Shown piece after piece: positions 39,503-48,973 of a stretch of 64,000 nt of DNA; within the stretch, counting starts at the first letter, position 1, and each line of letters starts with the position of its first letter. The translations under genes were made by a program, and so were the position numbers. Under the pieces are notes generated by a model. It was given only the letters and a program-made list of their open reading frames with translations, did not search any database and had not been told where the DNA came from. Origin of the DNA: Lysobacterales bacterium 15-68-25 (GTDB lineage: Bacteria > Pseudomonadota > Gammaproteobacteria > Xanthomonadales > Rhodanobacteraceae); contig NCKB01000003.1 of assembly GCA_002279065.1 (NCBI GenBank), positions 1 through 64,000 on the forward strand. Direction: 5' to 3'.

Positions 39503-39517
39503 GGTTCGTCTCCTGCC

Positions 39518-39715
39518 TTAGAGGTACGGCAACATGCGAGCTACACCCTTGGTGTCGCACGCCTTGACGTGGTTGGTGGCACGGAGACCGCGCTTACGCT
39601 TGGTCGACTTCTTGGTCAGGATGTGCGACTTGAACGCGTGGCCTGCCTTGAACTTGCCGGATGCGGTCTTGCGAAAACGCTTCGCCGCCGCCCGGTTGGT
39701 CTTGATCTTGGGCAT
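39518..39715 (-). CDS. rpmI: 50S ribosomal protein L35
   Basis: The 65-aa protein starts [20 protein letters not shown], has the [12 protein letters not shown] motif and ends RMLPYL. It is preceded by a 288-base leader containing a promoter and a terminator rather than lying close to infC. Confidence 0.98.
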   Translation of the reverse strand: MPKIKTNRAAAKRFRKTASGKFKAGHAFKSHILTKKSTKRKRGLRATNHVKACDTKGVARMLPYL

Positions 39716-39837
39716 GGGAATGCTTCCTGGGTGGGCTTGTGGGCCCGGTTTCTGACTGAGCCGGCGGTGGCCCGTAAGCCACGCTTTCCATCCTGCCGGG
39801 ATCGGTGCACGACCCGTCCTGGTGGGTCGAACCGGCG

Positions 39838-39866
39838 ATTATACGGGTGCCCGGGGCCATTTGCCA
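39838..39866 (-). promoter_or_regulatory. Probable sigma-70 promoter for rpmI-rplT
   Basis: A perfect TATAAT -10 box on the minus strand (39838-39843) lies in the infC-rpmI gap. A weak -35 (TGGCAA) lies 17 bases upstream. The transcript would have a leader of about 115 bases before rpmI, room for an L20-type operator structure. Confidence 0.6.
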
Positions 39867-39940
39867 GTGGGCAGCTGCCTGTGCGAGACGGCCTTTTGCC
39901 TCAGATCCGGCCGAAAGCAATCGCGCGCAGGGTGCGCCCC

Positions 39941-39975
39941 AACAAAACAAGGGCGGCCGGGGAACCCGGCCGCCC
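39941..39975 (-). terminator. Intrinsic terminator after infC
   Basis: Minus-strand stem GGGCGGCCGGG / CCCGGCCGCCC with a 3-base loop followed by TTGTTTTGTT, 28 bases after the infC stop. Confidence 0.85.
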
Positions 39976-40003
39976 TGTGTGTCATCTGGAGCCGACGCAG
40001 ACC

Positions 40004-40531
40004 TTACTGCTTCTTCTTCGGGCCGATCATCATGACCATCTGGCGCCCTTCCAGACGCGGGAAGGACTCGACCTGGCCGTTCTCGCCCACGTCCTCCTGG
40101 ATGCGCTTGGCCAGCGCCTGACCAAGATCCTGGTGGGACATTTCGCGCCCGCGGAAGCGGATGGTCACCTTGACTTTGTCGCCCTCTTCCAGGAAGCGGA
40201 GCATGTTGCGCAGCTTGATCTGGTAGTCGCCGATGTCGGTGACCGGGCGGAACTTCACTTCCTTGATTTCGACCTGCTTCTGCTTCTTCTTGGCGGCCGA
40301 AGCCTTCTTCTGGGCCTCGAACTTGAACTTGCCGTAATCCATGATGCGGCAGACCGGCGGGTCGCCGTTTGGCTGGATCTCGACCAGGTCGAGGCCGAAT
40401 TCCTCGGCAGCACGCAGCGCCTCGTCACGCGTGAGGATGCCCATCTGCTCGGAATCCGGACCGATGACTCGCACCCGCGGAACGCGGATCTCGAGGTTGC
40501 GGCGGTTGCCCTTAGTGTCGGTGGTAGCGAT
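40004..40531 (-). CDS. infC: Translation initiation factor IF-3 (AUC start codon)
   Basis: The 175-aa protein's conserved N-terminus ([20 protein letters not shown]) extends 19 codons beyond the first usual start and begins at an ATC codon eight bases after GGAGG. infC genes typically use rare AUU/AUC/AUA starts, because IF-3 rejects them and so represses itself. The N-domain ([15 protein letters not shown]), the KKKQKQ linker and the C-domain ([25 protein letters not shown]) are complete. A GTG five bases upstream is in another frame and gives an unrelated peptide. It lies 45 bases after thrS. Confidence 0.93.
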   Translation of the reverse strand: MATTDTKGNRRNLEIRVPRVRVIGPDSEQMGILTRDEALRAAEEFGLDLVEIQPNGDPPVCRIMDYGKFKFEAQKKASAAKKKQKQVEIKEVKFRPVTDIGDYQIKLRNMLRFLEEGDKVKVTIRFRGREMSHQDLGQALAKRIQEDVGENGQVESFPRLEGRQMVMMIGPKKKQ

Positions 40532-40576
40532 ACCACTATCCTCCAGAAGAAGTTTCGGTTGACCGGGCGGAACGCC

Positions 40577-42478
40577 TCAGCGCTCCACTTCGGCCTTCAA
40601 GCGCTCGACGAAGTCGGCCAGCGGCATGCTGCCCAGATCTTCACCCGAACGGGTACGCACGGAAACGGCACCGGCCTCCTTCTCGCGATCACCCACGACA
40701 AGCAGGTACGGCACCTTCTGCAACGTATGCTCGCGGATTTTATAGCCGACCTTTTCGTTGCGCAAATCGGCCTCCACCCGGAAACCTTTGTCGACAAGGG
40801 CTTGCGTGACCTCGCGGACGTAGTCGGCCTGGGCGTCGGTGATCGAGAACACCACCGCCTGCACCGGGGCCAGCCAGGCCGGCAACAGGCCGGCATGGTG
40901 CTCGATCAGGATGCCGATGAACCGCTCCATCGAGCCGACGATGGCCCGGTGCAGCATCACCGGATGGCGCTTCTGCGAGTGCTCGTCGACGTATTCGGCC
41001 CCCAGCCGCTCGGGCATCATGAAATCCACCTGCATGGTGCCGACCTGCCAGGCACGGCCGATCGAGTCCTTCATGTGGTACTCGATCTTCGGGCCGTAGA
41101 AGGCGCCCTCGCCCGGCAGCTCCTCCCACTGGACGCCGGCCGAACGCAGGGCCGCGCGCAGGGCTTCCTCGGCCTTGTCCCAGACCTCCTCGGCGCCGAT
41201 CCGCTTCTCGGGGCGCAGGGCGATCTTCAGCGCGATGTTGTCAAAGCCGAAGTCGGCGTAGACCTGCATCGCCTGCTGGTGGAAGGCGGTCACCTCCGGC
41301 TCGATCTGCTCGGGCGTGCAGAAGATGTGGCCGTCGTCCTGGGTGAAGGCGCGTACGCGCATGATGCCGTGCAGCGCGCCGGACGGCTCGTTGCGATGGC
41401 AGCCGCCGAACTCGCCGTAGCGGATCGGCAGGTCGCGGTAGCTGTGCAGCGAGTGGTTGAAGATCTGCACGTGGCCCGGGCAGTTCATCGGCTTCAGCGC
41501 GTAGGTGTGCTTCTCCGACTCGGTGAAGAACATGTTCTCGGCGTAGTTGTCCCAGTGGCCGGATTTCTTCCACAGCGACACGTCCAGCACCTGCGGGCAG
41601 CGCACCTCCTGGTAGCCCGACTTGCGGTACACGCCTCGCATGTACTGCTCGACCTGCTGCCAGATCGCCCAGCCCTTCGGGTGCCAGAACACCATGCCCG
41701 GGCCTTCCTCCTGCTGGTGGAACAGGTCCAGCGCCTTGCCGATCTTGCGGTGGTCGCGCTTCTCGGCCTCTTCCAGCTGGTGCAGGTAGGCCTTCAGGTC
41801 CTTGTCGTTGAGCCAGGCAGTGCCGTAGATGCGGCTGAGCATCTGGTTGTTCGAGTCGCCGCGCCAATAGGCGCCGGCCACCTTCATCAGCTTGAACGCG
41901 CGCAACTTGCCGGTGTTGGGCACGTGGGGGCCGCGGCACAGGTCGGTGAACTCGCCCTGCGAATACAGCGACAGTTCCTCGTTCGAGGGGATCGATTCGA
42001 TGATCTGCGCCTTGTACTCCTCGCCCAGGCCGCGGAAGAACGCGATCGCCTCGTCGCGCGACTTCACGCTGCGGGTCACCGCCAGCTGCTCGTCGACGAT
42101 CTTGTGCATCTCCGCCTCGATCTTCGGCAGGTCCTCCGGAGTGAAGGGCCGCTCATAGGCGAAGTCGTAGTAGAAGCCGTTCTCGATCACCGGGCCGATC
42201 GTCACCTGCGCGCCCGGGAACAGCCGCTGCACGGCCTGGCCCATCAGGTGCGCGGTGGAGTGGCGCAGGATCTCCAGCGCCTCCGGGCTCTTGTCGGTGA
42301 CGATCTGCAGGCTGGCGTCACGATCGATGAGGTGACTGGCGTCGACCAGCTTGTCGTCCACCTTGCCGGCAAGGGTGGCCTTGGCCAGACCGGCGCCAAT
42401 GGAGGCGGCCACGTCCTGCACGGTTACGGGATGCTCGAACGGCCGCTTGCTGCCGTCGGGAAGGGTGATCTCGATCAT
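40577..42478 (-). CDS. thrS: Threonyl-tRNA synthetase
   Basis: This 633-aa enzyme has a TGS domain (1-62), an editing domain with [11 protein letters not shown], the class II core with [12 protein letters not shown] (zinc Cys) and the C-terminal anticodon-binding domain (about 530-633). It charges tRNA-Thr and in E. coli represses its own mRNA. The ATG at 42478 gives [12 protein letters not shown]. The long in-frame extension upstream has no homologous sequence and was excluded. Confidence 0.97.
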   Translation of the reverse strand: MIEITLPDGSKRPFEHPVTVQDVAASIGAGLAKATLAGKVDDKLVDASHLIDRDASLQIVTDKSPEALEILRHSTAHLMGQAVQRLFPGAQVTIGPVIENGFYYDFAYERPFTPEDLPKIEAEMHKIVDEQLAVTRSVKSRDEAIAFFRGLGEEYKAQIIESIPSNEELSLYSQGEFTDLCRGPHVPNTGKLRAFKLMKVAGAYWRGDSNNQMLSRIYGTAWLNDKDLKAYLHQLEEAEKRDHRKIGKALDLFHQQEEGPGMVFWHPKGWAIWQQVEQYMRGVYRKSGYQEVRCPQVLDVSLWKKSGHWDNYAENMFFTESEKHTYALKPMNCPGHVQIFNHSLHSYRDLPIRYGEFGGCHRNEPSGALHGIMRVRAFTQDDGHIFCTPEQIEPEVTAFHQQAMQVYADFGFDNIALKIALRPEKRIGAEEVWDKAEEALRAALRSAGVQWEELPGEGAFYGPKIEYHMKDSIGRAWQVGTMQVDFMMPERLGAEYVDEHSQKRHPVMLHRAIVGSMERFIGILIEHHAGLLPAWLAPVQAVVFSITDAQADYVREVTQALVDKGFRVEADLRNEKVGYKIREHTLQKVPYLLVVGDREKEAGAVSVRTRSGEDLGSMPLADFVERLKAEVER

Positions 42479-42483
42479 GGAAG

Positions 42484-42521
42484 GTTCTCGCAGAGAACAG
42501 AAAAGGGCACGCAGCCCTTTT
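42484..42521 (-). promoter_or_regulatory. Two hairpins in the thrS leader (candidate autoregulatory operator)
   Basis: On the minus strand AAAAGGGC-TGCGT-GCCCTTTT is followed by GTTCTC-TGC-GAGAAC five bases before the ATG. The second stem buries the GAGAA that looks like the ribosome site. E. coli ThrS binds tRNA-Thr-like hairpins in its own leader; the first loop contains CGU, an anticodon for threonine. The function here is inference. Confidence 0.4.
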
Positions 42522-42734
42522 CGAAGAAGACTTGAGGTGCGCGGAAGGTCAGCGTTGGGAGCTCGTAGTGGACATGTCGCACGCTCGACCGGCGCTTGGC
42601 GCGGGCCACCTTGGTCTCTAGAAGATGGATATTGGAGCGCTAGTCTAACCCGGAAACCAACCGGCATCGCCACCGCAAGGGGAACGCGGCACGCAGCGGT
42701 ACAATGTGGGGGTCACGAACGGGAATCCTGCGGC

Positions 42735-43742
42735 ATGCGCATCCTTGTCACCGGCACGGCCGGCTTTGTCGGCGCCGCCCTGGCGCAGCGCCTACTAGCG
42801 CGCGGCGACGAGGTCTGGGGGCTGGACAACCACAACGACTATTACGACCCGGCACTGAAGGAAGCCCGGCTGGCGCAGTTCGCGCAGCACCCGGGCTACA
42901 CCCATCAGCGCGCCGACCTGGCCGACGCCGGCGCCGTCAACGAGGCCTTTGCCCACTTCCGCCCCGAACGCGTGGTCAACCTCGCCGCCCAGGCCGGCGT
43001 GCGCTACTCGCTGCAGAACCCGCAGGCGTACATCCAGAGCAACCTGGTCGGCTTCGGCAACATCCTGGAAGCCTGCCGGCATGGCGGCGTGCAGCACCTG
43101 GTCTATGCCTCGTCCAGCTCGGTCTATGGCGCGAACCGCAAGCTGCCGTTCGCGGTGGAGGACGCCGTCGACCATCCGGTCAGCCTGTACGCGGCGACCA
43201 AGAAGGCCAACGAGCTGATGGCGCATACCTACAGCCATCTCTATGGCCTGCCGACCACCGGCCTGCGCTTCTTCACCGTGTACGGCCCGTGGGGCCGGCC
43301 GGACATGTCGCCGATGCTGTTCGCCGACCGGATCAGCCGCGGCGAGCCGATCGACGTGTTCAATTTCGGCAACCACAGCCGAGATTTCACCTACATCGAC
43401 GACATCGTCGAAGGCGTGATCCGCACCCTCGACCACCCGGCGCAGCCGGATCCGTCCTACGACCCGATGCAGCCGAACCCGGGCACCTCCGCCGCGCCCT
43501 ACCGGGTCTACAACATCGGCAACGACCAGCCGGTGCAGCTGCTGCGCTTCATCGAACTGATGGAGCAGGCGCTGGGACGCACGGTCGAAAAGCGCCTGCT
43601 GCCGATGCAGCCGGGCGACGTGCCGGATACCTGGGCGGACGTCTCGGCGCTGCGGCGCGACGTGGGCTACGCACCGAACACCTCGATCGAGGACGGCGTG
43701 GCGCGCTTCGTCGCCTGGTATCGCGACTACTTCGGGCGCTGA
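42735..43742 (+). CDS. NAD-dependent epimerase, UDP-glucuronate 4-epimerase-like
   Basis: This 335-aa extended SDR has the NAD motif GTAGFVGAALA, the LDNHNDYYDPALKEARLA segment typical of UDP-glucuronate/galacturonate epimerases, SSSSVYGANRKLPF, the catalytic YAATKKANE and RFFTVYGPWGRPDM. It probably supplies UDP-galacturonate for surface polysaccharide. It stands alone between the thrS leader and hemJ. UDP-glucose 4-epimerase is less likely. A TACAAT box lies at 42700. Confidence 0.87.
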   Translation: MRILVTGTAGFVGAALAQRLLARGDEVWGLDNHNDYYDPALKEARLAQFAQHPGYTHQRADLADAGAVNEAFAHFRPERVVNLAAQAGVRYSLQNPQAYIQSNLVGFGNILEACRHGGVQHLVYASSSSVYGANRKLPFAVEDAVDHPVSLYAATKKANELMAHTYSHLYGLPTTGLRFFTVYGPWGRPDMSPMLFADRISRGEPIDVFNFGNHSRDFTYIDDIVEGVIRTLDHPAQPDPSYDPMQPNPGTSAAPYRVYNIGNDQPVQLLRFIELMEQALGRTVEKRLLPMQPGDVPDTWADVSALRRDVGYAPNTSIEDGVARFVAWYRDYFGR

Positions 43743-43764
43743 CCGGGCGGCTGCCGGACTTCGC

Positions 43765-44214
43765 TCAGAACGGCTTGGCCAGCACCAGGTAGATCACCGC
43801 CAGCAGCAACAGCACCGGCGGCTCGTTGAACCAGCGCAGCGCCCGCGACGACGGCAGCGGGCCGCCCTTCTCGCTGCGCTTGAGCAACCGGCCCGCCCAG
43901 ATGAAGTAGGCCAGCAGCACCGCGACCAGGGTCAGCTTGGCATCGATCCAGTGCATGCCCGCGACGACATTCGGCAGCTGCCGCGGAAACACCCGCCAAC
44001 CTTGCCAGAGCGCCAGTCCGAACACGAAGGCGATGCCGAACATGTTGTGCCCGAACTTGTACAGCCGCCGCCCCATCAGGTGCAGCCGCGCCCGGACCGC
44101 CGCGTCGTCGCCCGCCTCGGCGATGTTCACCAGGATCCGCGGCAGGTAGAACACCGTCGCCATCCAGGCGATCACGAACAACAGGTGCAGGGACTTGATC
44201 CAAAGATAGGTCAT
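43765..44214 (-). CDS. hemJ: Protoporphyrinogen IX oxidase HemJ
   Basis: The 149-aa membrane protein has four helices. The first, YLWIKSLHLLFVIAWMATVFYLPR, contains the conserved heme-ligand His10; HWIDAKLTLVAVLLAYF and RWFNEPPVLLLLAVIY are further family segments. HemJ oxidises protoporphyrinogen in heme synthesis in bacteria lacking HemG/HemY. It converges with the epimerase (22-base gap). Confidence 0.87.
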   Translation of the reverse strand: MTYLWIKSLHLLFVIAWMATVFYLPRILVNIAEAGDDAAVRARLHLMGRRLYKFGHNMFGIAFVFGLALWQGWRVFPRQLPNVVAGMHWIDAKLTLVAVLLAYFIWAGRLLKRSEKGGPLPSSRALRWFNEPPVLLLLAVIYLVLAKPF

Positions 44215-44245
44215 CGCATCGGCTCCGGAGCACGGCGGAAACGGA

Positions 44246-44282
44246 CAAACAAAAACGGCGCCGACCTTTCGGGCGGCGCCGT
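44246..44282 (-). terminator. Terminator after tRNA-Val
   Basis: Minus-strand stem ACGGCGCCG / CGGCGCCGT with a 10-base loop followed by TTTTTGTTTG, about 57 bases beyond the tRNA. Confidence 0.88.
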
Positions 44283-44338
44283 CTTGCTGGATCGTGTTGC
44301 CTCGATGGCCCCGGCAAACCCGGGAATCATCGGCATCT

Positions 44339-44413
44339 TGGTGGGCGGTACAAGGATCGAACTTGTGACCCCTACCATGTCAAGGTAGTGCTCTACCGCT
44401 GAGCTAACCGCCC
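44339..44413 (-). tRNA. tRNA-Val (anticodon GAC)
   Basis: A 75-base cloverleaf with acceptor GGGCGGT/ACCGCCC and encoded CCA. The anticodon stem CTACC/GGTAG encloses TTGACAT, anticodon GAC. The D arm contains AGCTCAGCGGTAGAGC. It lies 55 bases after uvrB on the same strand. Confidence 0.96.
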
Positions 44414-44468
44414 AAGAGCCGCGAAGTATAGCCAAAGCCCGGAAACCGGCGCAACAGGCGGTGGCGAC

Positions 44469-46499
44469 CTAGCGCAGCGCCTGCTCGCGCAACTGGCCGA
44501 TCTGGTCGCGAACCCGCGCCGCCTCTTCGAATTCGAGGTTTTGCGCGTGCTTGTACATCTGCGCCTCGAGCTTCTTGATCGCCGCCGACAATTGTTGCGG
44601 GCTGAGCGCCTCGTAACCCGCGGCCGGCTCGGCCACCGCCTTGTCGCGTTCCCGGCCGGTGCCGCGCCTGGCGCGCCGGCGGCCCGGCGCTTCGCTGCGC
44701 GCCCCTTCCATGATGTCGGCGATGCGCCGGACCACCGTCTGCGGCGTGATGCTGTTGGCCGCGTTCCAGGCGATCTGCTTCTCGCGGCGGCGCGCGGTCT
44801 CGTCCATCGCCGCCTGCATCGAGCGGGTGACCTCGTCGGCGTAGAGGATCGCCCGGCCGCGCGCGTTGCGCGCCGCGCGGCCGATGGTCTGGATCAGCGA
44901 GCCGGTGGAGCGCAGGAAGCCCTCCTTGTCCGCGTCCAGCACCGCCACCAGCGACACCTCCGGCATGTCCAGGCCCTCGCGCAGCAGGTTGATGCCCACC
45001 AGCACGTCGAACTCGCCCAGCCGCAGGTCGCGGATGATCTCGCTGCGTTCCACCGTCTCGATGTCCGAGTGCAGGTAGCGCACCCTGATGTCGTGCTCGG
45101 CGAGGTACTCGGTGAGGTTCTCGGCCATGCGCTTGGTCAGCGTGGTGACCAGGGTGCGGTCGCCCAGGGCGATCTGCTTGCGCACCTCGCCGAGCAGGTC
45201 GTCGACCTGGGTGCGCACCGGCCGCACCTCCACCTCGGGGTCGACCAGCCCGGTCGGGCGTACCACCAGCTCGACCACCGCGTCGCCGGACTTCTGCAGC
45301 TCGTAGTCGCGCGGCGTCGCGGAGACGTAGATCGCCCGCGGCACGCGCTGCTCCCACTCCTCGAACCGCAGCGGCCGGTTGTCCATCGCCGAGGGCAGGC
45401 GGAAGCCGAACTCCACCAGCGTCTCCTTGCGCGAGCGGTCGCCCTTGTACATGGCGCCGAGCTGGGGGACGGTGACGTGCGACTCGTCGATCACCAGCAG
45501 GCCGTCGGGCGGCAGATAGTCGAACAGGGTCGGCGGCGGCTCGCCAGGCAGGCGACGGGTCAGGTGCCGCGAGTAGTTCTCGATGCCCTGGCAGTAGCCG
45601 ACCTCGGCCATCATCTCGATGTCGAAACGGGTGCGCTGGTCCAGCCGCTGCGCCTCGAGCAGCTTGTTGGCGGCGTAGAGCTGGTCCAGCCGCTCCTTCA
45701 GCTCCACCTTGATCGTCTCGATCGCATTCAGCACGCTCTCGCGGGTCGATGCGTAGTGGGTGCGTGGGTAGACCGTGTAGCGCGGCACCTTGCGCAGCAC
45801 CTCGCCGGTCAACGGATCGAACAGCGCCAGATTCTCGATTTCCCCGTCGAACAATTCGATGCGCAGCGCCTCGGTTTCCGACTCGGCCGGGAACACGTCG
45901 ATGATTTCCCCGCGCACGCGGTAGGTGCCGCGGCGCAGCTCCATCTCGTTGCGGGTGTACTGCAGCTCAGTCAGTTGACGGATCAGCTGGCGCTGCTCGA
46001 TGCGCTCGCCGCGGGCCAGGATCAGCCGCAGGGATAGATAGTCCTCGGGATTGCCCAGGCCGTAGATCGCCGACACCGTCGCCACAATGATCGAATCGCG
46101 CCGCGACAGCAGCGCCTTGGTCGCCGCCAGCCGCATCTGCTCGATGTGCTCGTTGATCGAGGCGTCCTTCTCGATGAAGGTATCCGAGGCCACCACGTAG
46201 GCCTCGGGCTGGTAGTAGTCGTAGTAGCTGACGAAGTACTCCACCGCGTTGTGCGGGAAGAACTCCTTGAACTCGCCGTAGAGCTGCGCCGCCAGCGTCT
46301 TGTTCGGCGCCATCACGATGGTAGGCCGCTGCACCCGCTGGATCACGTTGGCGATGGTGTAGGTCTTGCCCGAACCGGTCACGCCCAGCAGCGTCTGCGC
46401 CGCGAGACCGGCCTCGAAGCCCTCGCTGAGGCGCTCGATCGCCTGCGGCTGGTCGCCGGAGGGCTGGTAGGGGGAAACAAGCTCGAATCGTTCGGTCAT
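44469..46499 (-). CDS. uvrB: Excinuclease ABC subunit B
   Basis: The 676-aa helicase-like damage-verification subunit of nucleotide excision repair. Walker [11 protein letters not shown] is near residue 40, with the beta-hairpin region [11 protein letters not shown], helicase motifs ([42 protein letters not shown]) and the C-terminal UVR motif ([16 protein letters not shown]). The ATG at 46499 matches the family start [18 protein letters not shown]. No obvious LexA box is seen in the 156-base upstream gap. Confidence 0.97.
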   Translation of the reverse strand: MTERFELVSPYQPSGDQPQAIERLSEGFEAGLAAQTLLGVTGSGKTYTIANVIQRVQRPTIVMAPNKTLAAQLYGEFKEFFPHNAVEYFVSYYDYYQPEAYVVASDTFIEKDASINEHIEQMRLAATKALLSRRDSIIVATVSAIYGLGNPEDYLSLRLILARGERIEQRQLIRQLTELQYTRNEMELRRGTYRVRGEIIDVFPAESETEALRIELFDGEIENLALFDPLTGEVLRKVPRYTVYPRTHYASTRESVLNAIETIKVELKERLDQLYAANKLLEAQRLDQRTRFDIEMMAEVGYCQGIENYSRHLTRRLPGEPPPTLFDYLPPDGLLVIDESHVTVPQLGAMYKGDRSRKETLVEFGFRLPSAMDNRPLRFEEWEQRVPRAIYVSATPRDYELQKSGDAVVELVVRPTGLVDPEVEVRPVRTQVDDLLGEVRKQIALGDRTLVTTLTKRMAENLTEYLAEHDIRVRYLHSDIETVERSEIIRDLRLGEFDVLVGINLLREGLDMPEVSLVAVLDADKEGFLRSTGSLIQTIGRAARNARGRAILYADEVTRSMQAAMDETARRREKQIAWNAANSITPQTVVRRIADIMEGARSEAPGRRRARRGTGRERDKAVAEPAAGYEALSPQQLSAAIKKLEAQMYKHAQNLEFEEAARVRDQIGQLREQALR

Positions 46500-46655
46500 G
46501 ACCTGACAGCATGCGGGCGGCGACGCGCATTTTAAATTGCCCCTGCTGACAGCCTGCGTCAGCAGCGACCCACGGCACGGACGTGGCGGCAACGGCATGC
46601 GCGACGCCGTGGCTTGCCTAGCATCTACGCGGTGACCCCGGCGATGGAGCCCGCC

Positions 46656-47228
46656 ATGGAACGGCAGCCCCCGCAAGCCCGCCTCCCGCACCCGCCGCAC
46701 CGGCAACGGGGCTGGACGCTGATCGAACAACTCATGGTGCTGGCCGTCGTGGCCGTGCTGGCGACTGTTGCGTTGCCTCCGATGGGGCACCTGCTCGCGG
46801 CAAGCCGCCTGCAGGCTGCGCAGATGGACCTGATCGCCGGCCTGCAACAGGCCCGCTACATCGCCGTATCACGGGGCCTGCCGGCGATCTTCTGCCCCAG
46901 CGGCGACGGCACGGACTGCCTGCGCTCGTCCCGCTGGGACGGCGGCTGGCTGGTCGCGCTGGACCGGGACGGCGACAACCATCCCGACCATGCGGCGATC
47001 TTCACCGGTCCGCCGCAACCCGATGGCCTGCAGGCCCGCAGCAGCCAGGGACGCTACCGGGTGCGCTTCCATCCCGACGGCAGCGCCGCGGGCACCAACC
47101 TCACCATCACGCTGTGCCTGGCCGACGGCCGCGCCGACGCCCTGAACGTGGTGGTGTCGAACGCGGGGCGGATCCGCGGCGAACGGGCCAGTCCGGTCCA
47201 GGCCCACCGCTGCCGGGGCATCGGCTGA
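46656..47228 (+). CDS. Orphan GspH/FimT-type pseudopilin
   Basis: This 190-aa protein has a 19-residue basic leader followed by the prepilin peptidase site [23 protein letters not shown], with Glu at +5. A GspH/FimT beta-rich domain follows (about 45-190), with four cysteines that could form disulphides. The ATG at 46656 has GGAG six bases upstream; ATG 46644 is an alternative. The usual residue at +1 (Phe/Met) is Trp. No other pilus or secretion genes are nearby, so it may be a minor pilin serving a distant type IV pilus system. Confidence 0.8.
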   Translation: MERQPPQARLPHPPHRQRGWTLIEQLMVLAVVAVLATVALPPMGHLLAASRLQAAQMDLIAGLQQARYIAVSRGLPAIFCPSGDGTDCLRSSRWDGGWLVALDRDGDNHPDHAAIFTGPPQPDGLQARSSQGRYRVRFHPDGSAAGTNLTITLCLADGRADALNVVVSNAGRIRGERASPVQAHRCRGIG

Positions 47229-47247
47229 CCGCCGTGGCCCGGACAAG

Positions 47248-47275
47248 AAAAAGCCGGCGCGAGGCCGGCTTTTTC
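47248..47275. terminator. Bidirectional terminator between pseudopilin and tRNA-Asn
   Basis: Stem AAAAAGCCGGC / GCCGGCTTTTT with a 5-base loop, 19 bases after the pseudopilin stop. It also lies just downstream of the tRNA on the minus strand. Confidence 0.9.
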
Positions 47276-47283
47276 ATCGAATA

Positions 47284-47360
47284 TGGCGCCCGAAGTTGGA
47301 CTCGAACCAACGACCCCCTGATTAACAGTCAAGTGCTCTAACCAGCTGAGCTATTCGGGC
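47284..47360 (-). tRNA. tRNA-Asn (anticodon GTT)
   Basis: A 77-base cloverleaf with acceptor GCCCGAA/TTCGGGC and encoded CCA. The anticodon stem CTTGA/TCAGG (with one G-U type pair) encloses CTGTTAA, anticodon GTT. The T arm has GGTTCGAGTCC. Confidence 0.95.
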
Positions 47361-47422
47361 GTGAGCTCGATAGTTTGTCGAGGTGCGGGCAGGCTGTCAA
47401 GAGATCGCGCCGCCCGCCGCCA

Positions 47423-48823
47423 TCACGCCGAACGCACCCGGTAGCAGGGCTCGTAGGCCGTGCCACCGGGTAGTTTCATGCGGTGCTGGGACACGAACGC
47501 CTGCAGCAGCTGGTCGAGCGAGCGCATGATGTCCGGCTCGCCGTCGATGTCGAATGGCCCGTACTGCTCGATCGCCCGCACGCCCTCCTCCTTCACGTTG
47601 CCGGCGACGATGCCGGAGAAGGCCCGGCGCAGGTCCGCCGCCAGTTCGTGCCGCGGGCGGTCGCGGTGGATCGCCAGCGAGCGCATCGCATCATGCGTGG
47701 GCCGGAACGGCACCTGGAACGCAAACGGAACGTGCAGCGCCCAGTTGAAGAAGAAGGCGTCCTTGTTGTCCAGGCGGTGGTTGCGCACCTTGTCCACGCC
47801 CTTGACCATCGCCCGCGCCACGGCGGCCGGGTCGTCGACCACGATCTGGTAGTGCTGGGCCACCTCGTCGCCGAGGGTCAGACGCAGGAAGCGGTCGATC
47901 TGCTCGAAGTAGGCGGCGGACTTGCGCGGACCGGTGAAGATCAGCGGGAACGGCACGCCGGCGTTCTCCGGGTGCAGCAGGATGCCCAGCAGGTAGAGGA
48001 TCTCCTCGGCCGTGCCTACGCCACCCGGAAACACGATGATGCCGTGGCCGGTGCGGACGAACGCCTCCAGACGCTTCTCGATGTCCGGCATGATCACCAG
48101 GTGATTGACGATCGGATTGGGCGATTCGGCGGCGATGATGCCCGGCTCGGTGATGCCGATGTAGCGGTTGTTGCGCCGACGCTGCTTGGCGTGGGCGATG
48201 GTGGCGCCCTTCATCGGCCCCTTCATGGCGCCCGGGCCGCAGCCGGTGCAGATGTCCATGCCGCGCAGGCCGAGCTGGTAGCCCACCTGCTTGGTGTATT
48301 CGTATTCGTCGCGCGAGATCGAATGACCGCCCCAGCAGACCACCAGGTTCGGGTCGATCTGCGGCTTGAGCGTCCGCGCGTTGCGCAGGATCTCGAACAC
48401 CGCGTGGGTGATGCCAACCGTGTCGTCGAGATCGAAGCCGCCCTGCTCGAGCTGTGTCGCCACGTAGACGATGTCGCGAACCACCGCGACCAGCAACTCG
48501 TTGATGCCACGGATGATCTGCCCGTCCACGAAGGCCTGGGCCGGTGCGTGGGTAAGCTCGATCTTGATGCCACGATCCTGCTGCAACACCTGGATGTCGA
48601 ACTCGGGGTACAGCTCGAACATCGAGCGCGGGTCGTCGATCATGCTGCCGGAGGTCAGCACCGCCAGCGCGCAGCGCCGCAACAGGGCATGCATGCCCGA
48701 GCCGCTGGCATCGCGCAGGCGGGCGACCTCGTTGCGGGAAAGGATGTCCAGTCCACCGGCGGGCGAGATGCGCGCGCTGACGGTGGCGGGCCTGCCGACG
48801 GTGCCGGCGTGAATGTCGTTCAT
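47423..48823 (-). CDS. ppnN: Pyrimidine/purine nucleotide 5'-monophosphate nucleosidase PpnN
   Basis: This 466-aa LOG-family (YgdH) enzyme cleaves nucleoside monophosphates to base and ribose 5-phosphate; the E. coli enzyme is activated by (p)ppGpp. It has the LOG motifs GPGAMKGPMKGA (PGGxGTxxE partner loop) and FPGGVGTAEEILYLL with catalytic Arg/Glu, plus the YgdH N-terminal extension (about 1-140) and a C-terminal helical domain. The start at 48823 follows AAGGAGA. Length is near E. coli PpnN (454). Confidence 0.93.
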   Translation of the reverse strand: MNDIHAGTVGRPATVSARISPAGGLDILSRNEVARLRDASGSGMHALLRRCALAVLTSGSMIDDPRSMFELYPEFDIQVLQQDRGIKIELTHAPAQAFVDGQIIRGINELLVAVVRDIVYVATQLEQGGFDLDDTVGITHAVFEILRNARTLKPQIDPNLVVCWGGHSISRDEYEYTKQVGYQLGLRGMDICTGCGPGAMKGPMKGATIAHAKQRRRNNRYIGITEPGIIAAESPNPIVNHLVIMPDIEKRLEAFVRTGHGIIVFPGGVGTAEEILYLLGILLHPENAGVPFPLIFTGPRKSAAYFEQIDRFLRLTLGDEVAQHYQIVVDDPAAVARAMVKGVDKVRNHRLDNKDAFFFNWALHVPFAFQVPFRPTHDAMRSLAIHRDRPRHELAADLRRAFSGIVAGNVKEEGVRAIEQYGPFDIDGEPDIMRSLDQLLQAFVSQHRMKLPGGTAYEPCYRVRSA

Positions 48824-48915
48824 CCGGAAAATCTCCTTCCGCTGACGGCTCCGCTGCCTCATGCAGCACCGTGGCGGACCGCCAAGCATCCCGCGGCCAC
48901 GTGACGCGGTCAAGG

Positions 48916-48948
48916 CAACAAAAAACCGGCGCCCTCGCGGGCGCCGGT
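48916..48948 (-). terminator. Terminator after the TonB-dependent receptor
   Basis: Minus-strand stem ACCGGCGCCC / GGGCGCCGGT with a 4-base loop followed by TTTTTTGTTG, 26 bases beyond the receptor stop. Confidence 0.92.
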
Positions 48949-48973
48949 CCATGAAACAACCCCTCCGGGCCGG

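Noticed and set aside
40255-40536. GTG-started frame overlapping the infC start
   Set aside because: It begins five bases before the AUC but in another frame and gives a Ser/Arg-rich peptide unlike any IF-3.
46500-46655. LexA box before uvrB
   Set aside because: A CTGTCAGG stretch is present near the start, but no second half-site at the right spacing.
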